This document shows, piece by piece, positions 36,101 to 51,100 of a stretch of 64,000 nt of DNA; positions within the stretch are counted from its first letter, which is position 1, and each line of letters starts with the position of its first letter. The DNA is from Lepidonotus clava (Eukaryota; Annelida; Polychaeta; Phyllodocida; Polynoidae). A model generated the notes under the pieces. The model saw only the letters and a program-made list of their open reading frames with translations, ran no database searches and was not told the origin of the DNA. Location of the stretch: contig OW387149.1 of assembly GCA_936440205.1 (NCBI GenBank), positions 689,501 through 753,500 of the forward strand, in the 5' to 3' direction. The translations under genes and the position numbers were made by a program.

Positions 36101-39100
36101 GAAGAAAAAGTCAACCTTTCTTAGAGCAGTGGTCTATAGTCCAATGGTTATTCTAGTACTGAAATTAGGAAAACTATGCGTGGGCTGACGCTGCAATGCT
36201 ATATCAACAGATTTTGATGATTAAATTTTGCATTGAGTGCTAGTCCAAAAATTCATTTGAGAACATAATATGGCGGAATCGATTATCATAGGGACTTCAA
36301 ATAGTGCTATTTCCAACAAACACAACAAGTGATATAATAACATAGCTTACAAATAATAAAAGGATCTTGTTTTTTCGGTCATGAATAATGATTTTAAAAA
36401 ATCCATTCTTTGAGAAAGAATGAAATAAATCCTAGATTGAATGAGCGCCTTTCTGGCATTGACATGTGTACACTCTCCAAGCCTGTAAGGCTTGTTTCAT
36501 TCTCCTGCAAACACCACATATGGCACAGTGTCAGAGAGAGGACAGAGAGAGGACATATGGCACAGTGTCAGAGAGAGAACAGAACAAACATTTGTGCTGT
36601 AGGAGGAAAAAGACAACATAATTTTATTCAATATCCAGATGTAATGATAGGCAGACCGACAATTTACCCAATGAACTTCAGGTTTCCAGATGTAAACACA
36701 GGTGTTGGCCTAAAATGCGATCAAACCTTATCGCCGATTGTCATAAAGTAACCCGGCTCTCCGGCAGCAACACTTACAATATTAAAACGGACGATATCAC
36801 TTGTTAGGAGTGAGCGAAGAAACACTGCCTGGACTGGCCCGACTTTCAGTACACTGTTCATTTTCTTAGTATTATCGGTTGTACAGTCGGTGGCATAAAG
36901 CGGTGCACTTAGAACAACGGTATGGAAGAAATGTCCTTTAAGATCTGTCAGATGTAGATTTGCAGCTTCGTGTGCTTCAAATACATAGTCCGAAATGTCG
37001 CCTTGGAGGGTGCCTATTTTAAGGCATAGTGTATATCTCCCGGACACACGCATATAAAGATCAAATGTCCTGTTGGTGCTGCAACCAATAGCCCGAATGA
37101 ATACACATTTAGAGATCGTCCAAATTACCGATAGCATGGTTACCGTGGTCACGATGGCCATCAAATACATAACTGTTTCCCTGTGATGACTACCACTGGT
37201 ACATCCGGATGACCCTTCCTTTGAGGAATGCCTTCCACTGGAATTGCGACTCGATATAGTTGTTGCATTTGACGAATATGCCAGTTTTGCTTTGCGTAGA
37301 AAAGTGCGGTGGTGGCGTATCCTTGATGAACCTAAGCGTGCACTTGTCAGACGATGGTTAACCAGTCGTGGCAGTGTGTTGTTTTGGGTTGACAGACTGC
37401 GGCTGGTTTGAGTAATGCTGAGCGTAGTACATGTACTTTGGGCGGTGAATGCAAAAACGAAGAGCAACAGCACAACTGAAAAATAAAGTGTATGTGTCTT
37501 TAGGCCAATGGGGACTGGTAGGAATATTTAACGTAAAATAAGGGCCATCGTTGGTCGCTTGTACGAAGTAGGAACGACTCAGGGTTTGATCTGAGGGTTT
37601 GAACACATTCACATCCAGTAGGCTAGTGGAATATGAGTTAGGTTAAAAGAGAAAAAATAGAGTAAATTAAAAAGAAAAAATTAAAAAGAAAAAAACTGGC
37701 CAGCCAGGGGCCGGGTCACATATGACTGGAGGAGGGTGGACGACGACAGACAAACTGCAGTCGCCGAACAGAGGTGCTGAGTCTCGGCCACGAGATTAGC
37801 TGAGATGGTGAGGTTCCACCTACTTTTTTTCTATCATTGCAGTCATTTTCAAAGACCAATAACAAAATTATCAGGCTGAATTTTGCACTAAAGATTTCTA
37901 CGTGACCAACTAGACCCACCCTATTTTCTGCTGTAATAATATATTGAATATATTGAATAAGAAACAAGGATTTCTTGCAGAACAAAACACTTCTCTTACA
38001 TAAGATTATACAGACAGAAGCCAGATCCACCACTTGCCAAAGAGGAAGAAATTGAGAAGGGATTTTTTCAGGAATTTCATATTTGCCATATAAAAAGAAG
38101 AGGTGTTTGCCTTCATATTTGTATTGTTGCAAATTGTTCCTAAGATCAGAAATATGTTTTCTAGGCCCTTAAAGTTCCATTGCCGGAACGAAACCTCTGT
38201 TAGGCAAATACAGTTTTTTTAACCTACTGCCAGCATGTTTCTCCCCAGGACAAATGTAAGGCCGGCTAAAATTATACAAGAGTACTTTTCACTCTTCATA
38301 CTTCGATACAGGTTTCAACACATTCATGTTACGAAATGTGATCGACGATAATTCAACCCTGCTAGGCACAGTCGACTAAAATGGTCGGGGGAAAACACTG
38401 CTAGTATAGATTGTTAAAGAAAAAAAAAAATAAAGAAATAAATATAAATAATTGCTCACATTTCGTGTCCATCTTGTACTCTGCACTTCGGTTCGAGTAC
38501 CTGGCTTGACCTTGTGTACTAGAATGGCTGTGCATTGTACTCAACCACTATATATATGGTAGACTACATGCCAAACGCATTGACACGTGATACGACATGT
38601 ATAGCATTGACATGTCAAACCAATGACACTTCTCTTAACAGCTAGTTAAGGATAGACACCAGTGGTTGGGGCGTGAAAAGGGCTGCTCGCTCTCAATACA
38701 AACATAAGATTTGTTTTCTATCTTATTAGTTCACTGACACTGCTGTGATGCGTTGTTTGTGGGCGCTATAAGCCAGTTAACAAAGAACATGTCAGCTAAC
38801 TAGATGCTTACCTGGACTCAGTAGCACAGTGTGTCGGTGAGTAGCGGTTACTAAGTGTTGTGGCACTTGTAAGTTGCGCACACCTTTGAAGGCACATGGT
38901 GTCAGTGCTCGGCGTTAGTGACAGTGTATCTGGGCGCTATAGGCTGACACCAACCCTTCACCATGTGAGCCAGGCAGTATAAAGACGGCACACCTCCGTT
39001 TACATGTCAATGTTGTATTTATTTACATCATGGCCGCGTTCAAAGGTTTATCCGAGGCTGGTAAAAGAGCACGTCTCTCCATGAACCATAAAACGCATCA

Positions 39101-42100
39101 ATTCTGTTTTGTCTGTGAAGTAGCAGCGCCACGAAGAAAATTTAAACAACTTCATACTCACGACCTAGCTCAGAAGACAGTAGGGCCTCAGGACAACTGT
39201 GACGGTGGACTTAACAATCGCCCATTGTCTGTAGAACTGGGTGCCGCTCGACCAAATGAGGTACAGCAAGCGAATTCTGTGGTGGGGAGCTCAGTGGTAC
39301 ACCAAGCCCCTTCTGTGGTGGGGAGCTCTGTGGTACATGAAGCGAATTCTGTGAGCTCAGGAAGATCAGCTGCGTCTAGGAAAAGGACATACAACGAATG
39401 TAACCAGGTGAGGAATCCTTCCCATTACAATCTGCGTGTTTCAGGTGGCATTAAATCCAAATAGGCGGCACTTGACAGCCGTACATCAGAAGCCTGCCGA
39501 TACTCCGACTCCCTTCTAGGTTGTGGTTTTTCAGCTGGCAACAGTGACATGAAGCAGCGGCAGAGTACTGGCTCCATGCATCCATCACTTTCCCAGAATC
39601 TTACTTTTATTTTCCTGTGCATTTAAACCGATATTTTTCACATTTTCTGTAACAGGTCAGTTCTTTATTAGATGTTTGTATTATTAAATATTAACTAAAA
39701 CTCAGACATTTTGCCTGACTTCAATAATGCCCATAAATAGTTCTTATAGGATTTATGTAAATTTGCTGAGTGATAAGTTTAGAGTCCACTCTATCGCGTG
39801 TTGGTGATGAATACTTTTATCTATATTCCCTACTTGAAAAAGGTGTATTTCTCCCTCTTGTACCTATACAAAATTGACATGTATGTCATCTATTTCAGGT
39901 CACTCTGGACACAGACGATGCAACCGATGGGAACCCGGACGAAATGCTTGGAGACATATTAACAGGTTCACAAGACATTTGTCCTCGTATAAGAGTGGTC
40001 AGTGGTGATCGTGCTAAAAAATTGCAGAGTGTGGTGACCTGGATTCTATTTGTTATTTTGCAGTGGCAGTTGTCAAACTGCGTCTCTGACACGGCAGTGA
40101 CTACACTACTGAAGTTTGTCTGCGAAATTCTAGTTGTGGCTGGGATCCCACAGTATTCGACCATGATAAAAAGGGTCCTTCCAGGAAGCATGTACATGTT
40201 ATACAAATGGCTTGGCGTTGACCGAAATGATTTCCAAAAATTTATATGCTGTGGCCAATGCTACAGTATTTATGATTCAATAGACGGACTCAAATACACT
40301 GACAACCGCGGTAGGGTCCGCGTTAGAAACTGCCTTCACGAATCGCGTAATGGCAAAATTTGCAATACGAGATTGTTCACAGAAGTGGCCGTGGCCAATG
40401 GCGAAAAACAATTCATCCCGATCTACACGTATTGCTATAAACCACTATCAGAAAGTTTGGAAAGCCTCTTGTTGAAGCCAAATTTCGAGAACCAATGTAG
40501 GAAATGGAAAGACCGCCGCATTCCCTCAAACATTTTGGCAGACATCTATGATGGACGGTTGTGGAAAGAGCACGCGGGCCCAAACGGTTTCCTTCAGAAC
40601 GACAATAACTTGGCTTTACAAATCAACGTTGATTGGTTCCAACCTTGGACTAGGCGGAGTCATATTTCTATAGGAGCCATTTACCTTGTGGTTTTGAATC
40701 TGCCGCGGACCGAGCGATATAAAGTGGCTAACGTTATTCTACTTGGCATCATTCCAAATCTCCCGAAAGAACCTCACACATTAAAAAGCTTTATAAACCC
40801 ACTTGTCGACGAATTGCTGGCATTTTGGAGACAAGGAATTGTCCTTAAAACTCATAACTTTCCAGAAGGGAAAAGAGTCCGAGCAGCTCTTCTCAGTGTT
40901 GCTGCAGACCTACCTGCCGCTCGTAAGTTGGTTGGTTTTTTTTCACACTCTGCTAATCGGGGATGTTCAAAGTGTCTCAAGGAATTTGGCGGTGGACTTA
41001 TGAGAAATCTGGGTGGCTTTAACAGATCGACATGGGAAGCACGGACCCACCGGAAACACATGGAATGGATCGATGAGATAAACGGTGCTCGCAACGAAGC
41101 AGCGAAACAAAACCTCGAAAGCAAGTATGGTATTCGCTACAGCCCATTGCTGAAATTGGAATACTTCAGACCAATAGATCACCTTGGAATCGACATCATG
41201 CACAATCTGTATATGGGCACAGCGAAAAAAATGTGGAAGTACTATTGCGACGAAGACAACAAGCTTCTGACAAAAACAGATATTTCTATCGTGGACGAGC
41301 GCTTGCTACAATTCCAGGTGGGAACAGACGACGAACGTGCTGCGACGTACATAGGTTCAAACTATGGATTTTGGACAGCTCAGCAATGGTTAAGTTTTGT
41401 GACTGTGAGTTCTGGATATTGCCTCCAAGGACTGCTACCATCTAAAGATCTGAAGGTGTGGGAATGCTTCGTTTTGGCCTGTCAAGCAGTAACGTCGGCA
41501 TGCGTTACTCGGGAAAAACTTGACTTTGCAGACAAACAGTTTAATCGGTTTAGTCGGCTAGCACAACGACTATATGGCTTTGAAATAATAACGCCAAACA
41601 TTCACTTGCATAACCATATAAAGGAGTCAGTCATTGATATGGGACCGCCTCCAAGCCACTGGCTTTTCGCGTTCGAAAGAATGAATCTGAAGATTTCGGA
41701 TAAACCGACCAACAAGCGACAAGTGGAACAACAGTTCATGAGGAAGTTTCTGATACAGAAAAGCGTCGAAAACTTGAAGCATCACTTGCCACAGGAGTTT
41801 TCCCAAAATTTTGCCCCAATTCTTCAAAAAAGTGACGAAACCTTGATCCTTGATCCAGATGTGGCACTTGTTCCCGAAATGGATCTGCACGACTGTGAAC
41901 CACACTGGAAAACAACGAGTGGCGTCAAACTGGGAGGCGTTGCCGTTGTTGGGGCCATGGATATCGACGAGCGTGAATTACTGTTGGGGACGTATAAAAA
42001 GATGTATCCATCCTGTGCTGCAGAACTTGATATGAGCAACGTCCCTAGCGTCTACTTGAAGCACGGAGTGGTGCAAGTTGGTCCCATGCTATACGCCAGC

Positions 42101-45100
42101 GCTACTTCTAACCGCAAGTATAGGTTGAGTTGGATTATGGCAATTTGGCATGGAATGACAGCTGACAATCGCGAGTTGCGGCCAGGCCTGATCCAATATT
42201 TCCTGAAACACACTCTGAAAATCCCGGAGACTGGCGAAATGAGAGAACATGTGTTTGCAGTAGTCAAGTGGTACAAGCCCTACGAAGACAGGGTAAATTA
42301 CATTCGACCCATCACAATGTGGAAATGCAAACAGTTTGAGACGCCAACATGGGCAACCTACCTGCCAGTCGTCCGAATCAACGGACGATTTGGTGGCTGC
42401 ACCTCGACAGATGGCCGAAATCTAATCATTGCAAGCGTTCCGCGACCAGTGTACTTGTGAAAAGTCCAGATGTTTAAAGAAGCCCGCCCACAAGTGTATG
42501 TAATGTTGCTAACAGAAGTTACTGGAACTGCCTCTCTATGTCATAGTCAAGGTAATGTCATCTAACCGATACTAATTATGGCCTACTCACCATCTTCGAC
42601 AAGTAGCCCGAACCGGACGGCATATGAAGCAGGCTGGCTCGCGTCACGAAGGACTTGTGAAGATTGCTCGCTAAATCGCATCTCCTGCACACAGACCAAC
42701 TGCTCGAGTACCTGAATGAAGAATGACAATGTTAGCCAAAGCACATGTTTTAGTAGAATAACCAAACGTCATACTGCCGGAATTGGACAATTGGTAATAT
42801 ATAAAATCTGATTAAATGTCTAGCAGAGGCCCCGATACTTAGAGTACCGACATGTAAAAAATACCAATAAAGCTGCGAATATGAATGTTAAGGGAATTTA
42901 TCTTTTACTTACCCCCTATGAGTTCTCATTCACGAACATCAGACGGCACTGCAAAATATCAACAAATTGGCAGTAAGAAAAAGAGTAAACAATGTGGTCT
43001 TAGGGGTTCAGTCAGGGTATAAAAAACAGTAATTGTTATTTGTTTTTATTTAACCTAGTTACCACCACCATAAGGTTTAAATATTAGAATGGCACTAAGA
43101 GGTGAAAGTGAAAATTCGGTTGTCGGAAGAGGTTAAATTAAAATATTAGGTTTTTAATCTAACTTTAATCTACCACTACTGCCATGATTAGAAAATTAAC
43201 AAAACTAGTCTACGCCTTAACTGGTACTTTCAAAATGTGACACAAAACACAAAGATAACCAAACCGGCCAACCCTAACGCTTTAGGGAAAGACAACTAAA
43301 TTTTAAAGTGCAAGACAAATATGACTAAACTAGCCGACCGTAAAATTGCAATACCACAACACTGTTTCCAGTTTATAACAAATAAATTTGATCCAAGTAA
43401 ATTGGTCTGAATAAAGACAGAAACAGTTGTATCTCATAAGTATTCAATAGTCTTTGGACATAAACATTCAGCTTGTGGTTTTGCTACCTTGAAGGGTCCC
43501 TTGCACATAAATTAAGAGATAAATAATTTTTACGTCAATTTATTGTTTTGGGTACCGTAAAATTATGTCAAAAGAAATAATGGGCAAATATTGCAGTGTA
43601 GGTAAGTCATTAAGGAATGAAATAGCACACAGCACTCATACAAATGAAAAATTGTTATAATTCATTTATGTGCAAGGATTACTTTAATGATCTTAAAACT
43701 ATACAGTGTTCGAGACTAACGCCGGCCCGTCGGCCAATGGCCGCCAATTTAAGGCCAATGGCCGAATTTTTTCACCAAAAATGGTATGAAATCGGCCCGG
43801 ATGGCCCACAGAAATTTCTGCTTATTTTCCTAATTTCAAGACCAAATTTTGCACATATTCATTATATCGAAGTTTAGCAAAGTATTTAGATATTCAAAAG
43901 GTCAAATGAGGGCCAAAAGAAATCTGTCAGGGCCGACAATACCTTGGTAAAGTTGGTCCCGATGGCTGACAGTCCAAAAAGTTATGTTCGAACACTGCTA
44001 TGAACTTTGCACAAGGGAAATTGGAGGGTGAGAGGAGGGAAGGCAGGGAGGGACGGACTACTACTACTTAAAGAGATAGTTTTCTACTGAAACAAGTGTC
44101 AACTAGAATAAGATGACAGGGGTCCTTGGGTAGCGCCATGGCAGTGTGTGTATAGGGGTGGAGGTGGGCAACATGATTTTGCATGCAACGAACAACATGA
44201 AACCATAGCGAGTGTCCGAAATGGTACTTGGCACCAGGTGCAAACTATAATTGCTACAACACACAATCGTGATGTATTGTTAGGCAGTAACAAAACATGT
44301 TTGTAAGTTGTGAACCATTGCAACATTTCCCACTACCTGAGACGACACCATAAACGACAGGACACGGCAACACAGTTTTCAATAGCAAGAAACTTGATTT
44401 TCTCCAAAAATTCACCAGGCCAAACGAAGAGGACGGTCCGACTGCAATAAACGCAAAATGTCACTTTTCAAGTTAAGTTTGGTTTTAAACGGTTTTCCAG
44501 GAGTCACGCAAATGCACTGAACTTGGGGACCAGCATCTGTGATCTGAAAGGGATATAATGATTTATTTTTGAACCGTCCGTGCTCCAACGGGGCGCACCT
44601 AACATCTAGGTACATTACCAGCTATAGGTAGTAGATCCTGCTTCGCTGTTTTGCTGTCTCGTTGCCAGAGTCAACATGCCGCACACAGACATCATGAAGA
44701 ACCCAACCACCTCCTTAAAGCCACACAGCCCCAGCCTCATTCCAGTCCTACAGGCTGCATTGATCCATTTTCCACATCGGCCAGGCCCCCTTGTAGTTCA
44801 ATCGTTCCATTTGGCAAGTCAGGCTCCATTGTAGTTCACATCGACCGCGCCCCACTTTAGTTCAATCGTTCCATTTGGCATGTCTCCATTGTCCTCACTG
44901 ATTTCCTTTTCGCCTTTCGTTATCCTCCTTGGACAAAGTTCACAACTGTGTATTTTCTCACAGTACTTCACTATTTACTCCAAAGAGTTACATGTTCATA
45001 TGTTACACGTTCAAAAGTTCACAACTAATCGACCATAAAAAGTTCACAAGGTCACAACTGTCTGACTATTGTGATCAAAGTGTACATGTTCACCTGTTCC

Positions 45101-48100
45101 GAAGAACTTTTAATATACTAATCTACCTAATATACCACACCAATCGGAGGATACTGGGAACCTATTCTTGCCCAGATGTACACAGATCTAGACCAGAGGG
45201 GACACGACAGATGAGATTAAGACCCTTTTAAGTGGGCTAGGGAAGCCAGCGACAATATGTATGTGTCCAAGATGGGCCAGGGTTTTCCCCAGGACAAATT
45301 TAAAGCCGGCTATTTATGATAGAAACACATCGGTGTGTACACTTATTGTTCATGGATGACTGTCCTGGCGATATGACAACAGCAGTTCCGTTTTGGATTC
45401 CAGGTATACAGTGGATGTCCTCAGAGTTCTTGGTGATCTTGTGTTATCTCCTTGAAGCGCCAAGTTCAGAACTGCCTGACTAACTACTCCTAGGCTAAGT
45501 TTACATTTGCATGTGAAAAATACCAAAAATAATTTGGTTTACAATCAGTCCAATATTTGTCGGCTGAAAAGGCAAAAAATTTGTTAAATCTCTTGTGTGA
45601 TTCGTGATTTCCCCGCGGTAAATTAATTTTAGACTCAGCTTTATAAAGCACTATAGGCTAGTTGTCACATTAGTATTACCATGAAACAAAACTACGGGGC
45701 TTAATGTATTTTTCTTTAGCCAGAATCCACTGCATGCATGGCTTGCATTCTAGCATTTGAAGGATGTGAATTTACTTTTTGAACATGTAAGCCGGTGATA
45801 ATGTTTGCCACATAGCTAGAGAGTTACCGTTACTTGGGGAAAAACTGAGTATCTAGTAGTAGGGGAAAAACACGAACCACTACAAGGGATAGACCTTAAA
45901 ATGTGCCAAATTGGGAATATTTTGCAGGTTAATCCCCTATTTCCAAGTTGTGCATGATGAGTGCAAATAATTATGGAAGGAAACGGTAGCAAATTTGGCT
46001 CGTACCATATCATGGCAGAGCTGGAAATCAACATGCCGTCAGCCAATGGGGCAGCAAACAAAATAACAACACCCGCCTCATTTTGATATATCTCATCCCC
46101 TTGGCAGGAAACATACATATTATATCATTTCGCCTTCTTCTATCTGGAGGCTCATTTAAGTCGGTTCGCCATATTGAGTGTGTCGGCACCTAAGATTTCC
46201 AACTCTGAATGATACTAGCGCTTTTTTTTTTCCTAGTCGACCGTCTGAGTGAGTGTAAAACACACTACTAAACAGGGTTCGAAATTACAGTCTGCCCATC
46301 GGCCAATGGCCGGAAATTTCAGAGGAGGGCCAAACATTTTTGAAGAAAAGTAAGGTATTTTCTGCCCTGGTGGCCAAAAGATTTCAGCAATATTCTATCC
46401 TTTTCTTAGGCAGATGAAAAAGGCTTAATAGGGGCTCCCTATAGGTAAAGTCAGGGCCGACAAAAAGTCAAGCAGAGCCAACCATTTTTTTAACAGTCGG
46501 CCTTGATGGCCGAGGGCAAAAAAGTTAAGTTCGAACACTGCTATTCTTTTTTTTTCTTTCTTTTTTCTTTCTTCATTTTTTTTGTTCGTTTCATGTTGTC
46601 ATTTTTTTTTTCGTTTTCTTTTTCTATTACAATGATGAAAGTGTTCAGTGAACATATATGAAAGTGTTCAGTGAAAAATATTCCTGAAATAGGATGGGCA
46701 AGTAGCAATCTCTATTTGGAAATAGGTGGGTTAGGATTAATAACTAAGGAGGATTTAAATTCAAAATTTCAAAAGTGATTTAATGAAAAATATTCAAAGA
46801 ATTGTTTGTTCGAAGGCGTGTTTTTTTTGACACGTCACTCCTTTTTAAATTTACTGAAATCAGTATATTTACTGAGGACTTTCATCACCATTTTTAGTAC
46901 TTCCCTTAAAAAAAAAGTTCAAGAACAAAAAAAACAAAAATAAAATATATACCCACCCTTAGCGCGATCCCAAGGGCTCCCTGAAGCAGGGTTTTCCCCA
47001 GGACAAAATTAGAGCCGGCCATTTGTGATCCAACGATCGAAACGCCGATCATGATTCCATTTTTTTAAGAGTACTTGCAATACTTCAATATTTTTAACCC
47101 ACCTTTGGCCACCTACAGACGGTCGATCCCAGACACTAGTTAAAGCTGGTCAAGAGAGCCGGCTCTAAGTGCCTAAGGAAAACCCTTGCCGGGCAGACAC
47201 CTTTTTTCAATTTCTATTCAAATCAGGCCTCAAAGCACATCGGACACAAGAGAAATGTCTGTTGAAAAATTATCTTTTTGGAGCAATGAATAGGATGTAA
47301 AATATTCCAACAGTAAAGGGTCAGACAGGTATTCTCATCCTGATTTAGGCAGTATTATATAGTTTGTGTAGGCGGTACGGTTTCTGTCTCCCACCTTGGA
47401 AAAGACTGGAATTTAGCGCTCTTGTGAACACAAGCCTAAAGGTTTCAACAACTTGATTGTATTCCATGTTTTGAGGCCTGTAGAAACCACCAAGAGGATT
47501 CCCCATAATGTAATAAAAACCAAAAAGAATACGATTGCTTCAGATGAGTAGAATAAATGGTTAACCCAAATTATGTCTGAGACATCAATAATTAATTTCT
47601 GATTGTCATGACTCAGGGCTAGACGAATCTGTTGTCTGTGCGTAAAGTAAACTGAACGTACATCTCTTTCAATCTGTGTATAAACACTCAGTCAGGCACG
47701 GGTGCATTTGGGTGTGTGTGTGTGTGTGGGGGGGGGGGTGGTTTCTGCAAACCCCACCCTAACCCAGACAAACACGCGCACATCAAATTCGAAAGCAATT
47801 CCTCTACGATGAAGGCACTTCCATGTTCAGAAATAGACAGCACAAGTCATTTAAATGTATTATGTGATTTGTCGAGCCCTGAGACGGATAACGAAAAGTT
47901 ACTAGTGCCGCTAAGAAGTACGATGAGACACATAAATGCTTTAAAAGATTATTTATTAATGATTACAAAAATTCTTTTACATTTACAATTTTAATTACTA
48001 GGCCAAGGAAAAAAAATAGTTGCGTTCCGGTAACATCAGCCCAAAAAGTTAGGGTAAGTAGGTTTGGAATTTGTTTATTTTGGAAAATATTTCTAATGGC

Positions 48101-51100
48101 CTAAAGTGATAAAGATTCTGTAAGTTTTTGATATTGTACAAAATTTAAAATTTTTTCACTAAAAAGTCTTCAAAAACGGGTCGGAAAATTAGGGTAGGTA
48201 GGGTTACCGGAATGCTACTATTTCTTTTCCTTGACAACAATCTTGGCTACACTAAACTAAACTAAACTAAAAAAAAAAAAAAAAAACTAGCGACAACCGA
48301 CGCATCCCCCCTCCCGGTATCTGCCCGGGGGGACGCGTCGCCGGCGTGGCCGGCCGGCCCCTTGTGGCGGTGGGGGGCGGTGGCAGAGGTAGGGGGGCCG
48401 GCGGTTGGGGAGGGCCTGGTGGTGGCGGGCCCGCTGGCGGTTGGGGTGGCGGTTGGGGTGGCGGTTGGGGTGGCGGTTGGGGTGGCGGTTGGGGTGGCGG
48501 TTGGGGTGGCGGGAACACCGCCACCTCCACGTGCAGACGCACAGTGAGTACAATTCTGCACGTCAAATGAAAGCACATGGATGTTAAGAAATGATGACTT
48601 GTCCAAATGTCGGAAATGGATCTTTCAATTTCAGAATCCTTTAACTGAATGACTTCAATCTCTCCCAAAATTGTGGGCTGGGTGGCCTTGAATCGGTCTT
48701 TATAAGTGAACATAACATTTAATATGTAGATATTTATATAAATTCCAAAGCTGAGAGCCCTCCTAATACATTGATATGAAATCAAAGACAACTGTTGACG
48801 TCGATGAAGATGTGATTTTTAATATTTTTTTCTGTACCTAATTACTAGCCCCCCATCCCATGGGCACGTCGGACCAGTGTGAGTGTATCTGGCTTTTATC
48901 ATGTATTTTTCTGCTATTTCCTCCTCCCATGGGCCCGTCAGACGAGAGTGAGTGTATCTGGCTTTATTGATGTTGTATTTCTGCTAGCTCCTCCTACCAT
49001 GGGCCCTGAAGATCAGTGTGAATGTCTCTGGCTTTTATCTTGTATTTTCCAGCTATCTTCTCCAGCTTACGTTGATATCTGTTCACGGTTTGAATGAAGT
49101 ATAGATTTACTAGTAAAAACACAGTCTGTTAGGTGACTGGCTTCAGCTTACGTTGATACCTGTAATGTGGGAATGCTCTACACAGAGATGCCACTTCCAA
49201 CTGATGAATACATAGGAAAATGAGGAAATACTATTCCTATTGAATTTTCTAAAAATAACTAGGAGAGAACTTTTGTTCAGGGAAAGGGAACTGAGATAGG
49301 ATCTGTATTTGAATAGATTGAAAGTGACACAGAATACTCTAAAATGGATATTAAAGTAATGTCGGGAAAATCAGTTTGGCAATCCATAACCACCAAAATG
49401 TAGGAAGTCCTAAAAAAGTAGGTAAAATGGCATCTCTGTCTACAGACACAGTATGGTAGGTTATCTTCTTCAGCGTATGTTGATACCTGTAATCTGGGAA
49501 TGCAGTTGGACCATGGTCAGTTGAGCATGCATATTAATAACGTTCACATTTGTGTTTGAGGATGACAATCAGCCCGATTGTTTTGGGTTAATAAAGCATG
49601 CAGGCATGCAGAATACTATCATGCATAAAATGACATGCCAGGGTGGAAATTGACGCCTGTAATTATTATTCCTATTATTTCCCCATTTTAATATGTTTTT
49701 GCACTGATCCTAAACTTATTGATCCTTTGGTAAGGTATGATGCTTAGACTGTGAAATATGACTACTATTATACAGTTTATGGATCAGATTAAAGCCCCAT
49801 CGAGCTCTATCTTGGAATTTACATTCTTGCCGCTCTGATTTTTTCAGAGAATCAGGGACCAGACATTCTGGTAATATATGGGCCCTAGGCATGCAATATT
49901 ACTATCAGGGAGTAAGTGACCAGGGGTGGACATAAGTCTAAAAATCCAGGGGCCAGTCGGGCCCCCAGCTTTCCAAATCTAGGGGTCCGCACCAAAATCT
50001 AGGGGCCCTCATATATATATAATCAGATTGTCTTTGAAAACATTATGTTTTATTGTAAACTATATAGAAATCTGTAATTGTTATCCAAGATTTTCTATGG
50101 GCCAGTCGGGCCCCTTGGCCAGAAAATCTAGGGGCCCGACCTGTTTTTAAGGGCCTCGGGCCCCCGGGCCCCTGGTTCAGTCCACCCCTGACTGTGCTGT
50201 TAGTAATTTTGCTCCTTTTTGCGTTGGACACTTTTTTGTCACTGGAAATCACGTCCCAAATTTATTTTTTTTGAGCACCCAGCGCATTTTTCTCCCCTAT
50301 GTTCTGTCTTATGAATGACCAATGGCCTTCCTTGATATCTTGTCTTCAATATATGATATGTTTTGTTTGGTATTTTCCTCATAATATTAAGGATTCAAGA
50401 TCTTACCTAGCCTCAGTATGCTGAATGGCTCCAACCTGTCCACCATTACAGTCTGCTGGTACCCTGTTTCACATTGAGTTTTAGTGTAAATTCGAGCAGG
50501 CTGAATAGAAGTGTGTGGAGTTAAGCATAAATTCTCTCAGACCCTATATAGTATTGGAGTTAACCATAAAATCTCTCAGACCCAATATAGGGTCTGGACC
50601 TCTTGTAGTAGCAATGCCAGATGGTAGCCTATCTGATCTTGGATTTTGCGACTTTTCCCCCAAATTTGGACTCATGGATATTTGCACCACTAATTCCTGT
50701 CAGAAATTATTAATCTTGGGCTCGTTTTAAAGCTAAGGAATTGTGCTTCTGAGATATTTAGACAATTCTATTACAATCCTGCTGCCTTTTGGTCAAAATT
50801 TGAGAGAAAGTGGGATTTTTTAGGGTGTCAAAAAGAGCTCAAAATGTGTAATTTCAATGCAAAATCTGCGGTCCAAGACAAGGGAGAACAATTAATCTGA
50901 TATTCTATCTGGAAAGAGTTCAATCTCCTCTTTCTGACACCTTTTGAATTTAGTTTTTCTGATTATTAGATCAGTAGATATTTTTGGTCAAACAAAACCT
51001 TGGATAATGCTACCCTGACAAATATTATCAGATGTTATTTTTTAAAGGAAAAATCATGGTCTTAACCAGTGGAAATATTCCCATCTGTAATGGTAATCGA

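Noticed and set aside
36721-37475. TNF/C1q-like ligand assignment for the minus-strand membrane protein
   Set aside because: Only a faint resemblance of the C-terminal beta-rich part; no diagnostic residues that I can defend.
38645-38665. True left end of a separate transposon carrying the transposase
   Set aside because: No matching right end was found downstream, whereas the 27663/55770 pair has long termini and a shared AAT.
48262-48791. Proline-rich and glycine-rich open frames on both strands
   Set aside because: They come from the GGCGGTTGGGGT minisatellite, which stays open in several frames; no promoter or splice context.
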